This document shows positions 16,751 to 25,460 of a stretch of DNA of 52,674 nucleotides, piece by piece. The translations under genes were made by a program, and so were the position numbers. Where the stretch lies: assembly GCA_900544195.1 (NCBI GenBank), contig UQUJ01000016.1, positions 1 through 52,674 of the forward strand, written 5' to 3'. The number at the start of each line of letters is the position of its first letter. The first letter of the stretch is position 1. This DNA comes from an uncultured Alistipes sp. (GTDB lineage: Bacteria; Bacteroidota; Bacteroidia; Bacteroidales; UBA932). Under the pieces are notes generated by a model that was not told the DNA's origin, did not search any database, and saw nothing but the letters and a program-made list of their open reading frames with translations.

Positions 16751-17680
16751 ATGACAACAACAATCATCTGGACCATCGCAGTCATCACGGGGCTTGGCCT
16801 CCTGCTGGCGTTGGCCCTTTACCTTGTCGCGCAGCGGTTCAAGGTGGAGGAAGACCCACGCATCGAGGAGGTTGAGAAGGCCATGCCGGGAGCGAACTGC
16901 GGAGGTTGTGGTTTCGCCGGATGCCACGCGTTCGCGGAGGCTGCGGTGAAGGCCCCGAATCTGGACAACAACTATTGTCCTGTCGGAGGCAATGAGACAA
17001 TGAAGAAGGTTGCCGCGATCCTTGGCTACGAGGTCAAGGAGAAGGCGCCGATGGTGGCTGTGGTGCGCTGCGGCGGAACCTGCGCCGCCAGACCGAGGAT
17101 CAATGAATATGACGGCACGGCCTCCTGCAAGGTCAAGGCTGCCCTCTACGCCGGGGACACGGGCTGCGCGTTCGGATGTCTCGGTTGCGGGGACTGCGTC
17201 GCCGCCTGCCAGTTCGGTGCGCTGTCTATGGATCCTGCGACCGGTCTGCCTGTGGTGGACCAGGATAAGTGTACTGCCTGCGGTGCTTGTGTCAAGGCTT
17301 GTCCTAAGTCCATCATTGAATTGCGGGCAAAGGGACCACGCGGCATGAGGATGTACGTCTCCTGTGTCAACAAGGACAAGGGACCTGCGGTCAAGAAGGC
17401 CTGCTCAGCCGGATGCATCGGCTGCGGAATCTGCGCCAAGACCTGCACCCACGACGCCATCACTGTTGAGAACAATGTGGCTTACATCGACTTCGCGAAA
17501 TGCAAGCTTTGCCGTGAGTGCGAGGCTATGTGTCCAACCGGGGCGATTGTCAGTGTCAACTTCCCTAAACCTTTGGACAGGGACGCTGTCAAGGCACGTG
17601 TCCAGGAACGTCAGAAAAAGGCAAGAGAGGCTGCCGCCGCGGCCGCTGCCGCAAAGAAGGAGGAACAGAACAATGGCTAA
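16751..17680 (+). CDS. rnfB: Electron transport complex subunit RnfB
   Basis: The 309-residue protein has one N-terminal membrane helix, the RnfB cysteine motif NCGGCGFAGCHAFAEA, and several 4Fe-4S motifs (CLGCGDCVAACQFG, CTACGACVKACP, CIGCGICAKTC, CKLCRECEAMCP). It is the ferredoxin-accepting subunit of Rnf. The Ala/Lys-rich C terminus is a flexible tail. Its last eight bases overlap the start of rnfC. Confidence 0.95.
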   Translation: MTTTIIWTIAVITGLGLLLALALYLVAQRFKVEEDPRIEEVEKAMPGANCGGCGFAGCHAFAEAAVKAPNLDNNYCPVGGNETMKKVAAILGYEVKEKAPMVAVVRCGGTCAARPRINEYDGTASCKVKAALYAGDTGCAFGCLGCGDCVAACQFGALSMDPATGLPVVDQDKCTACGACVKACPKSIIELRAKGPRGMRMYVSCVNKDKGPAVKKACSAGCIGCGICAKTCTHDAITVENNVAYIDFAKCKLCRECEAMCPTGAIVSVNFPKPLDRDAVKARVQERQKKAREAAAAAAAAKKEEQNNG

Positions 17681-19070
17681 CAGAACATTCTCTATCGGAG
17701 GCGTTCACCCGAATGACGCCAAGATATCGCGCGACTGCGCCATCGAGGCTCTTCCGCTGCCCCAGACCGTGTACATTTCCCTTGCCCAGCACATCGGCGC
17801 TCCGGCAAAGCCGGTTGTCGCTGTGGGAGACAAGGTGAAGGTCGGCCAGCCGATCGCCGAACCGGGCGGATTCGTGTCCGCCTTCATCCACTCTTCCGTT
17901 TCCGGAACCGTGAAGTCAATCGGGCCTCGCAAGGATCTCGCCGGCAACACCCAGACCTATGTGGAGATCGCTGTGGAAGGTGACGAGTGGCTTGAGAGCA
18001 TTGATCGCTCCGAGACTCTGGTGACCGATATCCCTGAGGACGGCAAGGCCATCATCGAGAAGATCCGTCTCGGCGGAGTCGTCGGACTCGGCGGAGCGAC
18101 CTTCCCTACCCACGTGAAACTGACCCCGCCTCCAGGAAAGAAGTGCGAGATGCTGATCATCAACGGCTGCGAATGTGAGCCTTACCTCACATCCGACTTC
18201 CGTACCCTTCTTGAGAAGGGAGAGCAGGTCGTTGTTGGAACCGCGCTGATCAAGCAGGCTCTCGGCGTAGCAAGTGCCACTATCGCCATCGAGGACAACA
18301 AGCCGGAGGCGATAGAGCATATTCGGAAAGTGCTTGCGGAGTTGAAGGGCAAGTCCTCGAAGTTCGACGGCATCGTGGTGCTTCCTTTGATGAAGAAATA
18401 TCCGGAAGGTGGTGAGAAACAGCTGATTGACGCTGTGATGCACCGTCAGGTGAAGTCCGGCGGACTGCCTATCGATGTGGGCGCTGTCGTCCAGAACGTC
18501 GCCACGGCTCTTGCCGTCTATGACGCTGTGCAGAAGAACAAACCGTTGATTGACAATTCGGTGACAGTGACCGGTGAGTGCTTCCCTAAGCAGGCGAACC
18601 TGCTTGTCAGGGTTGGCACTCCGCTCCGTTACATCATCGACTACCTCGGAGGTGTTCCTGAAAACGCCGCCAAAATCATCAGCGGCGGGCCTATGATGGG
18701 TAAGGCAATCTCCAATCTCGACGCCGCCACACTCAAGGGGACAGGCGCTCTGCTCTTCCTTACCGAGGAGCAGACCAAGAGACATCCGGAAGGCCATTGC
18801 ATCCGTTGCGGAAAGTGCGCCGACGCCTGTCCTATGGGACTGGAACCGTTCCTGCTCTATCGTCTCGCCAAGGTCGGCAACACGGATGAGCTTGAGGCCA
18901 ACGCCGTTCAGGATTGTATCCAGTGCGGATGCTGTCTTTACACCTGTCCTTCCTACATTCCGCTGCTGGACATCATCAGCATGGCGAGAGGTCAGGTTAT
19001 GGGAATAATGAGGGTTCGTGCCGCTGCCGCAAAGGCCGCCGCTGAAGCCGCAAAAGCAAAAACTGTTTAA
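17673..19070 (+). CDS. rnfC: Electron transport complex subunit RnfC
   Basis: The 465-residue soluble subunit carries the NADH/FMN module (GLGGATFPTHVKL, INGCECEPYLTSD) and two C-terminal 4Fe-4S motifs (CIRCGKCADACPMG, CIQCGCCLYTCPS). It exchanges electrons with NAD. The start was placed at ATG 17673, because the longer open frame upstream lies inside rnfB. An Ala-rich tail ends the protein. Confidence 0.95.
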   Translation: MANRTFSIGGVHPNDAKISRDCAIEALPLPQTVYISLAQHIGAPAKPVVAVGDKVKVGQPIAEPGGFVSAFIHSSVSGTVKSIGPRKDLAGNTQTYVEIAVEGDEWLESIDRSETLVTDIPEDGKAIIEKIRLGGVVGLGGATFPTHVKLTPPPGKKCEMLIINGCECEPYLTSDFRTLLEKGEQVVVGTALIKQALGVASATIAIEDNKPEAIEHIRKVLAELKGKSSKFDGIVVLPLMKKYPEGGEKQLIDAVMHRQVKSGGLPIDVGAVVQNVATALAVYDAVQKNKPLIDNSVTVTGECFPKQANLLVRVGTPLRYIIDYLGGVPENAAKIISGGPMMGKAISNLDAATLKGTGALLFLTEEQTKRHPEGHCIRCGKCADACPMGLEPFLLYRLAKVGNTDELEANAVQDCIQCGCCLYTCPSYIPLLDIISMARGQVMGIMRVRAAAAKAAAEAAKAKTV

Positions 19071-19074
19071 GAAT

Positions 19075-20058
19075 ATGGAAAGATTGTTGGTTTCACCGTC
19101 TCCGCACCTCCATTCCAAGACCACTACTCCGGTCTTGATGAGGGATGTCGTGATCGCCTTGATTCCCGCCGTTGTGGTTTCGGTCGTGTTCTACGGCCTT
19201 GCCGAACTGCTGGTCCTGGCTGTCAGCGTCATCTCCTGCGTGGCGCTGGAGTATTTGATAACTAAATATTTGCTCAAGGCACCGTCCACCGTCGGTGACT
19301 GGTCCGCGGCAGTGACCGGCATCCTGCTGGCCCTAAACCTTCCGGCCACGACACCTTGGTGGGTTGTGTTCATCGGCGCTGTCGTCGCCATCGGAATCGC
19401 CAAGATGACTTTCGGCGGCCTCGGACAGAATGTTTTCAATCCGGCTCTCGTGGGCCGTGTGTTCCTGCTGATCTCGTTCCCTACCTATATGACCAACTGG
19501 ACGATTCCAGGAGGTCTTTTCGGGGCTGACGCGATCACCGGAGCGACCCCTCTCGGCATCATCAACGAAGGGCTTATGAAAGGACTTTCCGCCACTGACA
19601 TAATCGCGCGGAACGGCCTTTCATATTCACAGATGCTCTTCGCGAACATCGGTGGTTCGGCCGGAGAGGCGAGCGCCGTCGCGATTCTGATCGGATTCGT
19701 CTATCTGCTTGTCCGCAAGGTCATCAAGCCGTGGATCACACTTTCGATCCTTGGAACCGTGGCCGCTGTCTCATGCATCTTCTGGCTCGCTGACCCTGCC
19801 CACTTCACCGATCCTGTCTTCAACCTCCTTACCGGTGGTCTTCTCCTCGGTTCCTGCTTCATGGCGACCGACTATGTGACCTCGCCTATGAGCACGAAAG
19901 GCGGAATCATCTTCGGTGTGGGTATAGGTTTCATCACCTTGATGATCAGGTATTTCGGTTCTTATCCTGAAGGAATGAGCTTCGCTATTCTTATAATGAA
20001 CTCGATGGTTCCACTCCTGAACAAGTGGTTCCATCAGAAAAAATACGGGAGGGCATAG
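19075..20058 (+). CDS. rnfD: Electron transport complex subunit RnfD
   Basis: The 327-residue integral membrane subunit has about nine hydrophobic segments and the DAITGATPLG motif, whose threonine normally carries covalent FMN. It belongs to the ion-pumping core. The start was set at MERLLVSPSPHL, four bases after the rnfC stop. Confidence 0.95.
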   Translation: MERLLVSPSPHLHSKTTTPVLMRDVVIALIPAVVVSVVFYGLAELLVLAVSVISCVALEYLITKYLLKAPSTVGDWSAAVTGILLALNLPATTPWWVVFIGAVVAIGIAKMTFGGLGQNVFNPALVGRVFLLISFPTYMTNWTIPGGLFGADAITGATPLGIINEGLMKGLSATDIIARNGLSYSQMLFANIGGSAGEASAVAILIGFVYLLVRKVIKPWITLSILGTVAAVSCIFWLADPAHFTDPVFNLLTGGLLLGSCFMATDYVTSPMSTKGGIIFGVGIGFITLMIRYFGSYPEGMSFAILIMNSMVPLLNKWFHQKKYGRA

Positions 20059-20061
20059 ACT

Positions 20062-20625
20062 ATGGCAGTAAAATCAAATCTCACCACAATGGTGGTCTGC
20101 CTGACTGTTGTCAGCCTCGTCTGCTCCGCTCTCCTTGGCGGAATGTACGCCCTGACAGCTGAGCCGATCGCAAAGGCCAACGCCGACATCCTTAAAGCCT
20201 CAATCGGAGCCGTGCTTCCTGAAGGCGGCGAACTCTCCGAGGCAAAGCCGGTCGAGGTCGGAGGACAGGCTTCTGAATATTATGTAAGCACCGTTGACGG
20301 AGTTCCTGTGGCCTACGCCGTGAAGTCCGCGACCGTAGGTTTCGGCGGACCGCTCGTCCTGATGGTGGGCATCACCGCCGACGGGGTTGTTTACAACACA
20401 TCAGTGCTGTCCCACAACGAGACACCGGGACTTGGAGCCAAGTGCAACACCGACGAGAAGTTCATGAACCAGTTCAAGGGCTTCGATCCGTCGTCCAAGA
20501 GCCTGACTGTCAAGAAGGACGGCGGCGATGTGGACGCGATCACGGCTTCCACCATCACTTCCAGGGCCTACTCACAGGCTGTGGACAATGCGGTCAAGGC
20601 TTTCAATTCAATCAAAGGAGAATAG
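20062..20625 (+). CDS. rnfG: Electron transport complex subunit RnfG
   Basis: The 187-residue protein has one N-terminal membrane helix and an FMN-binding domain with the DAITASTITS motif, a variant of the SGATxT site where FMN is attached by phosphoester to Thr. It passes electrons within the membrane part of Rnf. Confidence 0.94.
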   Translation: MAVKSNLTTMVVCLTVVSLVCSALLGGMYALTAEPIAKANADILKASIGAVLPEGGELSEAKPVEVGGQASEYYVSTVDGVPVAYAVKSATVGFGGPLVLMVGITADGVVYNTSVLSHNETPGLGAKCNTDEKFMNQFKGFDPSSKSLTVKKDGGDVDAITASTITSRAYSQAVDNAVKAFNSIKGE

Positions 20626-20628
20626 GCT

Positions 20629-21219
20629 ATGAGCAGCAATAAACTGAATATTTTCACAAAAGGTTTCCTGAAGGAAAATCCTACATTTGTACTGCTTCTG
20701 GGTATGTGCCCTACACTGGCGACCACGACCTCGGCCATAAACGGTCTGAGCATGGGACTCGCCACGCTTTTCGTCCTGGTCCTTTCGAACATCGCCATCT
20801 CGGCGATCGCGCCGGTGGTTCCGGACAAGGTGCATATTCCTGTCTATATCGTGGTCATCGCCACTTTCGTGACGATCCTTCAGTTCGCGATGCAGGCATA
20901 CACCCCGGCGATGTACGCCACCCTCGGTCTGTTCATCCCTCTGATCGTGGTGAACTGTATCGTCCTCGGGCGCGCCGAGGCTTTCGCCAACAAGAACGGC
21001 ATTCTTGACTCCGCTTTGGACGGACTTGGAATAGGTCTGGGCTTCACCCTTTCGCTGACTGTCCTTGGTATCGTCCGCGAGATCCTGGGCAGCGGCTCCA
21101 TCTTCGGCCTCAAGTTCATCTCCGGAGACGGAATGCTCGCGTTCGTGATGGCTCCTGGAGCTTTCCTCGCCCTTGGCTACCTTATGGTTCTGTTCAACAA
21201 AATCGCTAAAAAGAACTAA
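20629..21219 (+). CDS. rnfE: Electron transport complex subunit RnfE
   Basis: The 196-residue, six-helix membrane protein of the RnfE/NqrD family shows the family pattern ENPTFVLLLGMCPTLA near the N terminus, where the Cys helps bind the intramembrane iron centre. It sits three bases after rnfG. Confidence 0.94.
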   Translation: MSSNKLNIFTKGFLKENPTFVLLLGMCPTLATTTSAINGLSMGLATLFVLVLSNIAISAIAPVVPDKVHIPVYIVVIATFVTILQFAMQAYTPAMYATLGLFIPLIVVNCIVLGRAEAFANKNGILDSALDGLGIGLGFTLSLTVLGIVREILGSGSIFGLKFISGDGMLAFVMAPGAFLALGYLMVLFNKIAKKN

Positions 21220-21222
21220 GTC

Positions 21223-21822
21223 ATGGAATATTTCCTCATAATAATATCGGCGATATTCGTCAATAACATCATGCTCGCCCAGTTTCTGGGCACATGTCCG
21301 TTCCTGGGTGTCTCCAACAAGATCTCCACGGCGACCGGTATGGCCGGAGCGGTGTGCTTCGTGATCACCCTCGCGACTTTGGTGACATATCTCATCAACC
21401 AGTACATTCTGGATGCCTTCGGACTCCAGTTCCTGCAGACCATCGCGTTCATCCTAGTGATCGCAGCCCTCGTGCAGATGGTTGAGATCGTGCTGAAGAA
21501 GATCAGCCCGTCTCTTTATCAGGCTCTCGGAATATTCCTGCCTCTGATCACTACGAACTGCGCCGTGCTCGGTGTGGCTCTCAATGTGGTCACGAAGGAG
21601 TTCGCCTTCGGTGGTCCTGCGCACATGCTGAACCTTGGTGAGTCTGTGGTTTACGCTTTCGCTACCGCTGTCGGCTATGGAATGGCCCTCGTGCTGTTCG
21701 CCGGCCTTCGCGAACACCTTGATTTAAATGATGTACCTAAGCCGTTCAAAGGCATTCCGATAGCCCTTGTCACTGCCGGTATCCTCGCCATGGCGTTCAT
21801 GGGATTTTCAGGTTTAGTATAG
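21223..21822 (+). CDS. rnfA: Electron transport complex subunit RnfA
   Basis: The 199-residue six-helix membrane protein is homologous to RnfE in inverted topology, with NNIMLAQFLGTCPFLGVS at the N terminus and ITTNCAVLGVAL in the middle. The order BCDGEA is that of the Clostridium/Bacteroides-type operon minus rearrangement, and all six subunits look intact. Confidence 0.95.
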   Translation: MEYFLIIISAIFVNNIMLAQFLGTCPFLGVSNKISTATGMAGAVCFVITLATLVTYLINQYILDAFGLQFLQTIAFILVIAALVQMVEIVLKKISPSLYQALGIFLPLITTNCAVLGVALNVVTKEFAFGGPAHMLNLGESVVYAFATAVGYGMALVLFAGLREHLDLNDVPKPFKGIPIALVTAGILAMAFMGFSGLV

Positions 21823-21873
21823 TTTTTGTAGAAATAAGTGGCCTGTACATAGGTTACACTAATTTTTATGATT

Positions 21874-22350
21874 ATGAAAAAGGCTTTATTGATTCTCACT
21901 GTTCTGATCGGTTCGGCCGCAGCCACATTCGCGCAGCCTAAGTCGATCGGAGGACGTCTCGGCAACTACGGTATCGATGTCAGCTACGAGAATTATGTTA
22001 TGGGAGGCTCTGATTTCCTCGAATTTGGTCTTGGACTGGATGATGGGTTCAGCACGAGTGCTTTCCATGTGGATGGCATCTATAACTTCATGATTGTTCA
22101 GCCGGATTGGACTCCGAAGGGTAAGTGGGGATTTTATGCCGGTCCAGGCGCCAGCTTTGCTGTGTGGGAGAACGATAAGGACGAGAACACTGTCTATGCC
22201 GGATTCGTCGGTAATGTCGGTCTGGAGTACACGTTCTGGTTCCCTCTCCAGCTTTCTGTGGATTTCCGTCCGAGGTTGATGTTCGGTGACGGCGGCCTCA
22301 GAGGCGATGGCCCGTTCACTTTGGGAATAGGTGTCCGCTACGCATTCTAA
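21874..22350 (+). CDS. Small outer-membrane beta-barrel protein
   Basis: The 158-residue precursor has a signal peptide (MKKALLILTVLIGSAAATFA) and then alternating polar/aromatic strands (WGFYAGPGASFAVW, VGLEYTFWFPLQLSVDFRPRL) ending in Phe (GIGVRYAF), the usual outer-membrane sorting signal. It is probably an eight-stranded barrel. An alternative start lies two codons upstream. It is separated from rnfA by 51 bases. Function is not known. Confidence 0.7.
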   Translation: MKKALLILTVLIGSAAATFAQPKSIGGRLGNYGIDVSYENYVMGGSDFLEFGLGLDDGFSTSAFHVDGIYNFMIVQPDWTPKGKWGFYAGPGASFAVWENDKDENTVYAGFVGNVGLEYTFWFPLQLSVDFRPRLMFGDGGLRGDGPFTLGIGVRYAF

Positions 22351-22377
22351 AGGATTACTTAAAGGATAATATTTGCG

Positions 22378-22416
22378 AAAGTGTGGGGTTTCATGACGAA
22401 ATCCCACACTTTTTTA
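22378..22416 (+). terminator. Rho-independent terminator closing the rnf/OMP unit
   Basis: AAGTGTGGG and CCCACACTT pair across a short imperfect stem (GTTT/AAAT) and small loop, followed by TTTTT. It separates the rnf transcript from the polyene cluster. Confidence 0.8.
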
Positions 22417-22437
22417 TGCTTTTGGGCAATTATTTGG

Positions 22438-22445
22438 TATTTTTG
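22438..22445 (+). promoter_or_regulatory. -7 element TATTTTTG for the polyene cluster
   Basis: This is an exact TAnnTTTG match placed 50 bases before the chosen TAL start. It lies immediately after the terminator at 22378-22416, so it probably drives the first half of the biosynthetic cluster. Transcription from about 22451 would leave the in-frame TTG at 22451 without a leader, which supports the ATG at 22496. Confidence 0.55.
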
Positions 22446-22495
22446 CAGAATTGAGTGAGCGTTGGGATTACTCGAAATCAAAGAGCGATAATAGT

Positions 22496-24031
22496 ATGGG
22501 AGGGAGTTTCACACTCGGCATGAATTGGGCTGAGGATGTAATATTCAAGGATAAGAAAGTAGCGTTGGAAGACCTTCCTATGGGAGAGGTTGAGGCATGC
22601 TACAAATTTCTTGAGGGGTTTGCTTCCGAGAAAGTGATCTACGGCATCAACACCGGTTTCGGACCGATGGCACAGTGGAGGGTTGATGACAAGTATCTGA
22701 CAGATCTTCAGTACAACATAATAAGAAGTCATTCGACGGGAGCCGGAGAACCTTTGGAGGACATCTATGTCAAGGCGGCGATGATCGCCCGCCTGGGAAC
22801 CTTCCTTCAGGCCCGTTCGGGAGTCCATCCGGATCTGGTCAGACTTTTGGTTGAGATGATCAACAGGGACATATTCCCTTTCATCCCTCGGCATGGCAGT
22901 GTCGGTGCGAGCGGTGACTTGGTCCAGTTGGCTCACATGGCGCTTTGCATGATCGGTGAGGGGAAGGTGCGCTACAAAGGCGTGTGGCGTCCGTCCGCCG
23001 AGGTTTTGAAAGAGAATGGTCTTGAGCCGTTCAAGATTCATATTCGTGAAGGATTGTCAATCTCCAACGGAACGTCTTTCATGACAGGTATCGGCGTTGT
23101 CAACCAGATCTATGCCGACAGGCTGCTGGACTGGGCCACTTTGGCTTCCGTGATGATGAACGAGATCGCCTCTTCATTCGATGACCTGATGTCCGAGGAA
23201 CTCAACGAGGTCCGCCGGCACGAGGGGCAGCAGGTGATCGCGGCGAGGATGAGAAGACTTTCCGAGGGAAGCGGCTGCCTTCGCAAGCGTGAGCACGACC
23301 TTTACGACAACGCCCACGCCTCGGACCACACGTTTGGTCACAAGGTGCAGGCCTACTATTCGTTGAGATGCACCCCTCAGATCCTTGGCCCTGTCTATGA
23401 GACATTCGCTAATGCCCGCAGGGTTCTGGAGGAAGAGTTGAACTCCGCGTGTGACAACCCGATTGTGGACCATGTGGCCAAGAACGTCTTCCACGGCGGC
23501 AACTTCCACGGAGACTACATCTCGCTGGAAGAGGACAAAGTGAAGATCGCCACTGTCAGGATGGCCATGACGGCCGAGCGTCAGCTGAACTACCTTTTCC
23601 ACGACCGCATCAACGGCATACTTCCTCCATTCCTGAATATGGGAACGCTCGGACTGAACTACGGTATGCAGGCCTGCCAGTTCACGGCCACCTCGACGAC
23701 GGCCGAGTGCCAGACACTCGCCATGCCGAACTATGTCCACAGCATTCCTAACAACAATGACAATCAGGACATTGTGAGCATGGGTACCAACACGGCGTTG
23801 CTCACCAAGCGTGTCATCGACAACACCTATCAGGTCTTCGCCATTCATTTCATCGCTTTGGCACAGGCTGTGGATTGCCTCGGGATAGCGGAGAAACTGG
23901 CTCCGACATCCAGAAAGGTGTATGACGATGTCCGGGTCATCGCGCCTAAGTTCGTGGAGGACAATCCGTTCTATGAGCAGATAGCGAATGTTGAGGAATA
24001 TCTTAGAAACAACCCGTTAAGGCTACAATAG
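22496..24031 (+). CDS. Tyrosine ammonia-lyase
   Basis: The 511-residue enzyme has the aromatic amino acid lyase fold with the MIO-forming triad ASG at residues 138-140 (GSVGASGDLVQLAHMAL). Its signatures KVIYGINTGFGPMAQ, LQYNIIRSHSTG and YVHSIPNNNDNQDIV are close to what I recall of the Flavobacterium johnsoniae tyrosine ammonia-lyase of the flexirubin cluster, including the R-S-H selectivity segment. That makes p-coumarate formation from tyrosine more likely than histidine breakdown, and no hut genes lie nearby. The start was set at ATG 22496, which gives the family length (about 506-511); a TTG start at 22451 would add 15 residues. It begins the plus-strand cluster and abuts the methyltransferase gene with no gap. 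Confidence 0.88.
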   Translation: MGGSFTLGMNWAEDVIFKDKKVALEDLPMGEVEACYKFLEGFASEKVIYGINTGFGPMAQWRVDDKYLTDLQYNIIRSHSTGAGEPLEDIYVKAAMIARLGTFLQARSGVHPDLVRLLVEMINRDIFPFIPRHGSVGASGDLVQLAHMALCMIGEGKVRYKGVWRPSAEVLKENGLEPFKIHIREGLSISNGTSFMTGIGVVNQIYADRLLDWATLASVMMNEIASSFDDLMSEELNEVRRHEGQQVIAARMRRLSEGSGCLRKREHDLYDNAHASDHTFGHKVQAYYSLRCTPQILGPVYETFANARRVLEEELNSACDNPIVDHVAKNVFHGGNFHGDYISLEEDKVKIATVRMAMTAERQLNYLFHDRINGILPPFLNMGTLGLNYGMQACQFTATSTTAECQTLAMPNYVHSIPNNNDNQDIVSMGTNTALLTKRVIDNTYQVFAIHFIALAQAVDCLGIAEKLAPTSRKVYDDVRVIAPKFVEDNPFYEQIANVEEYLRNNPLRLQ

Positions 24032-25129
24032 ATGGAACTGTTCCCCGAACTCGAGAAAAGGTACACAAAGGATCATTACAGCGCCCGTGAGGCGCAACGA
24101 ATGGCTGAGTTCATCTCGTTTGGCCCGATTGTGTTCCAAGCATCTCGCCTGTTGGTCAAGTACGGAATCCTTGAACTCCTTCGCGAGCATCGCGATGGGC
24201 TGACGCTGAAAGAGGTGGTGGAAGCGTCAGGACTTTCCGGATACACTGTCAAATGCCTTCTGGAAGCCGGGCTGTGCATAGGGACCGTGCTTGTTGACAC
24301 AGAGACTGATCGGTTCACGATTTCCAAGATAGGCTGGTTTCTGCTCACGGACGAGGCCACGAAAGTCAACATGGACTTCAACAATGATGTCAACTATGAG
24401 GGGTTCTTCCATCTGGACGAGTCCTTCAGGGAGCGTCGTCCCGCAGGTCTGAAATGCCTTGGAGACTGGAACACGATTTACGAAGGGCTCTCGACCCTTC
24501 CGGAACCGGCACGGACAAGCTGGTTCGCATTCGACCATTTCTACTCCAACAATTCTTTCGAGGAGGCTTTGAAGGTGATATTCGACCGTCCGGTCAGAAA
24601 TCTGCTTGATGTCGGAGGCAACACCGGTAAATGGGCTCTCCAGTGCGTCGGCCACGATCCTGACGTGGAGGTCACTATCCTGGATCTGCCTCAACAGATC
24701 AGGCTTATGCGGAAGGAAACGTCCGGAAAGCCGGGCGCGGAAAGGATCCACGGCTGCGGAGGCAACCTTCTCGATCCCTCGACCAAGTTCCCGACGGACA
24801 AGGAATATGACGTCATCTGGATGAGCCAGTTTCTGGACTGTTTTTCCGAGGAAGAGATCCTGAGCATTCTTCGAAGGGCTGCGGAGGTTCTTCGTCCGGG
24901 CGCGAGACTCTGCATAATGGAGCTTCTGTGGAACCGCCAGCGCTTTGAGACGGCTGCTTTCTGCCTGACGATGACCAGCCTATACTTCACGGCCATGGCC
25001 AACGGTAACAGCAAGATGTACTATTCCGAGGATCTGACAAGGCTGATAGAGAAAGCCGGGATGAAGGTCGGGAAAATCATTGACGGAATCGGTCAGGGAC
25101 ACAACATATTGATTTGCGTAAAAGAATAA
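24032..25129 (+). CDS. SAM-dependent O-methyltransferase
   Basis: The 365-residue protein resembles plant/polyketide O-methyltransferases. An N-terminal helical dimerisation/winged-helix domain (about residues 25-105; TLKEVVEASGLSGYTVKCLLEAG) precedes a Rossmann domain with motif I LLDVGGNTGKWAL, acidic VTILDLPQQI, and DVIWMSQFLDCFSEEE. In aryl polyene and flexirubin pathways a methyltransferase modifies the aryl head group or the ring, so the aromatic hydroxyl from coumarate is a plausible target. It directly follows the TAL stop codon. Confidence 0.85.
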   Translation: MELFPELEKRYTKDHYSAREAQRMAEFISFGPIVFQASRLLVKYGILELLREHRDGLTLKEVVEASGLSGYTVKCLLEAGLCIGTVLVDTETDRFTISKIGWFLLTDEATKVNMDFNNDVNYEGFFHLDESFRERRPAGLKCLGDWNTIYEGLSTLPEPARTSWFAFDHFYSNNSFEEALKVIFDRPVRNLLDVGGNTGKWALQCVGHDPDVEVTILDLPQQIRLMRKETSGKPGAERIHGCGGNLLDPSTKFPTDKEYDVIWMSQFLDCFSEEEILSILRRAAEVLRPGARLCIMELLWNRQRFETAAFCLTMTSLYFTAMANGNSKMYYSEDLTRLIEKAGMKVGKIIDGIGQGHNILICVKE

Positions 25130-25144
25130 TAGATTAAAAAAATA

Positions 25145-25387
25145 ATGAGCAAGGAAGAAATAATCACCAAGGTCAACGGATTCCTCGTTGACGAGTTTGA
25201 AATCGATGCGGCGCTTCTCAACGACAATGCCGCCCTCAAAAAGGATCTGGGCATTGACAGTCTCGACATAGTGGACATCATCGTTCTGATTGACAGGGAA
25301 TTCGGCGTGAAAGTCAAGACCGAGGAACTCGGCAGGCTCACAACTCTGGGCAGCCTTTATGATTTCATCGAGGAGAAGGTCGCTTAG
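25145..25387 (+). CDS. Acyl carrier protein
   Basis: This 80-residue acidic protein has the phosphopantetheine site LGIDSLDIVDII, with Ser39 as the attachment residue. It is distinct from the second cluster ACP at 28555. It probably carries either the starter or the growing polyene. Confidence 0.92.
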   Translation: MSKEEIITKVNGFLVDEFEIDAALLNDNAALKKDLGIDSLDIVDIIVLIDREFGVKVKTEELGRLTTLGSLYDFIEEKVA

Positions 25388-25460
25388 AAAAGCTGGTCTG
25401 GTACCGGTCCGGCAAGCGTTAAGGGATAATCTTTGATTGCCTTTGGCTTAATTCGGAAAT

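Noticed and set aside
17916..19124. 402-codon minus-strand open frame opposite rnfC
   Set aside because: rnfC on the plus strand has all family motifs; the antisense frame is a by-product of GC-rich codon use.
22451..22495. TTG start extending the ammonia-lyase by 15 residues
   Set aside because: It falls at the predicted transcription start and makes the protein longer than its close relatives; ATG 22496 fits better.
22496..24031. Histidine ammonia-lyase of a hut operon
   Set aside because: No urocanase, imidazolonepropionase or formiminotransferase genes are present, and the motifs agree with the flexirubin-type tyrosine lyase.
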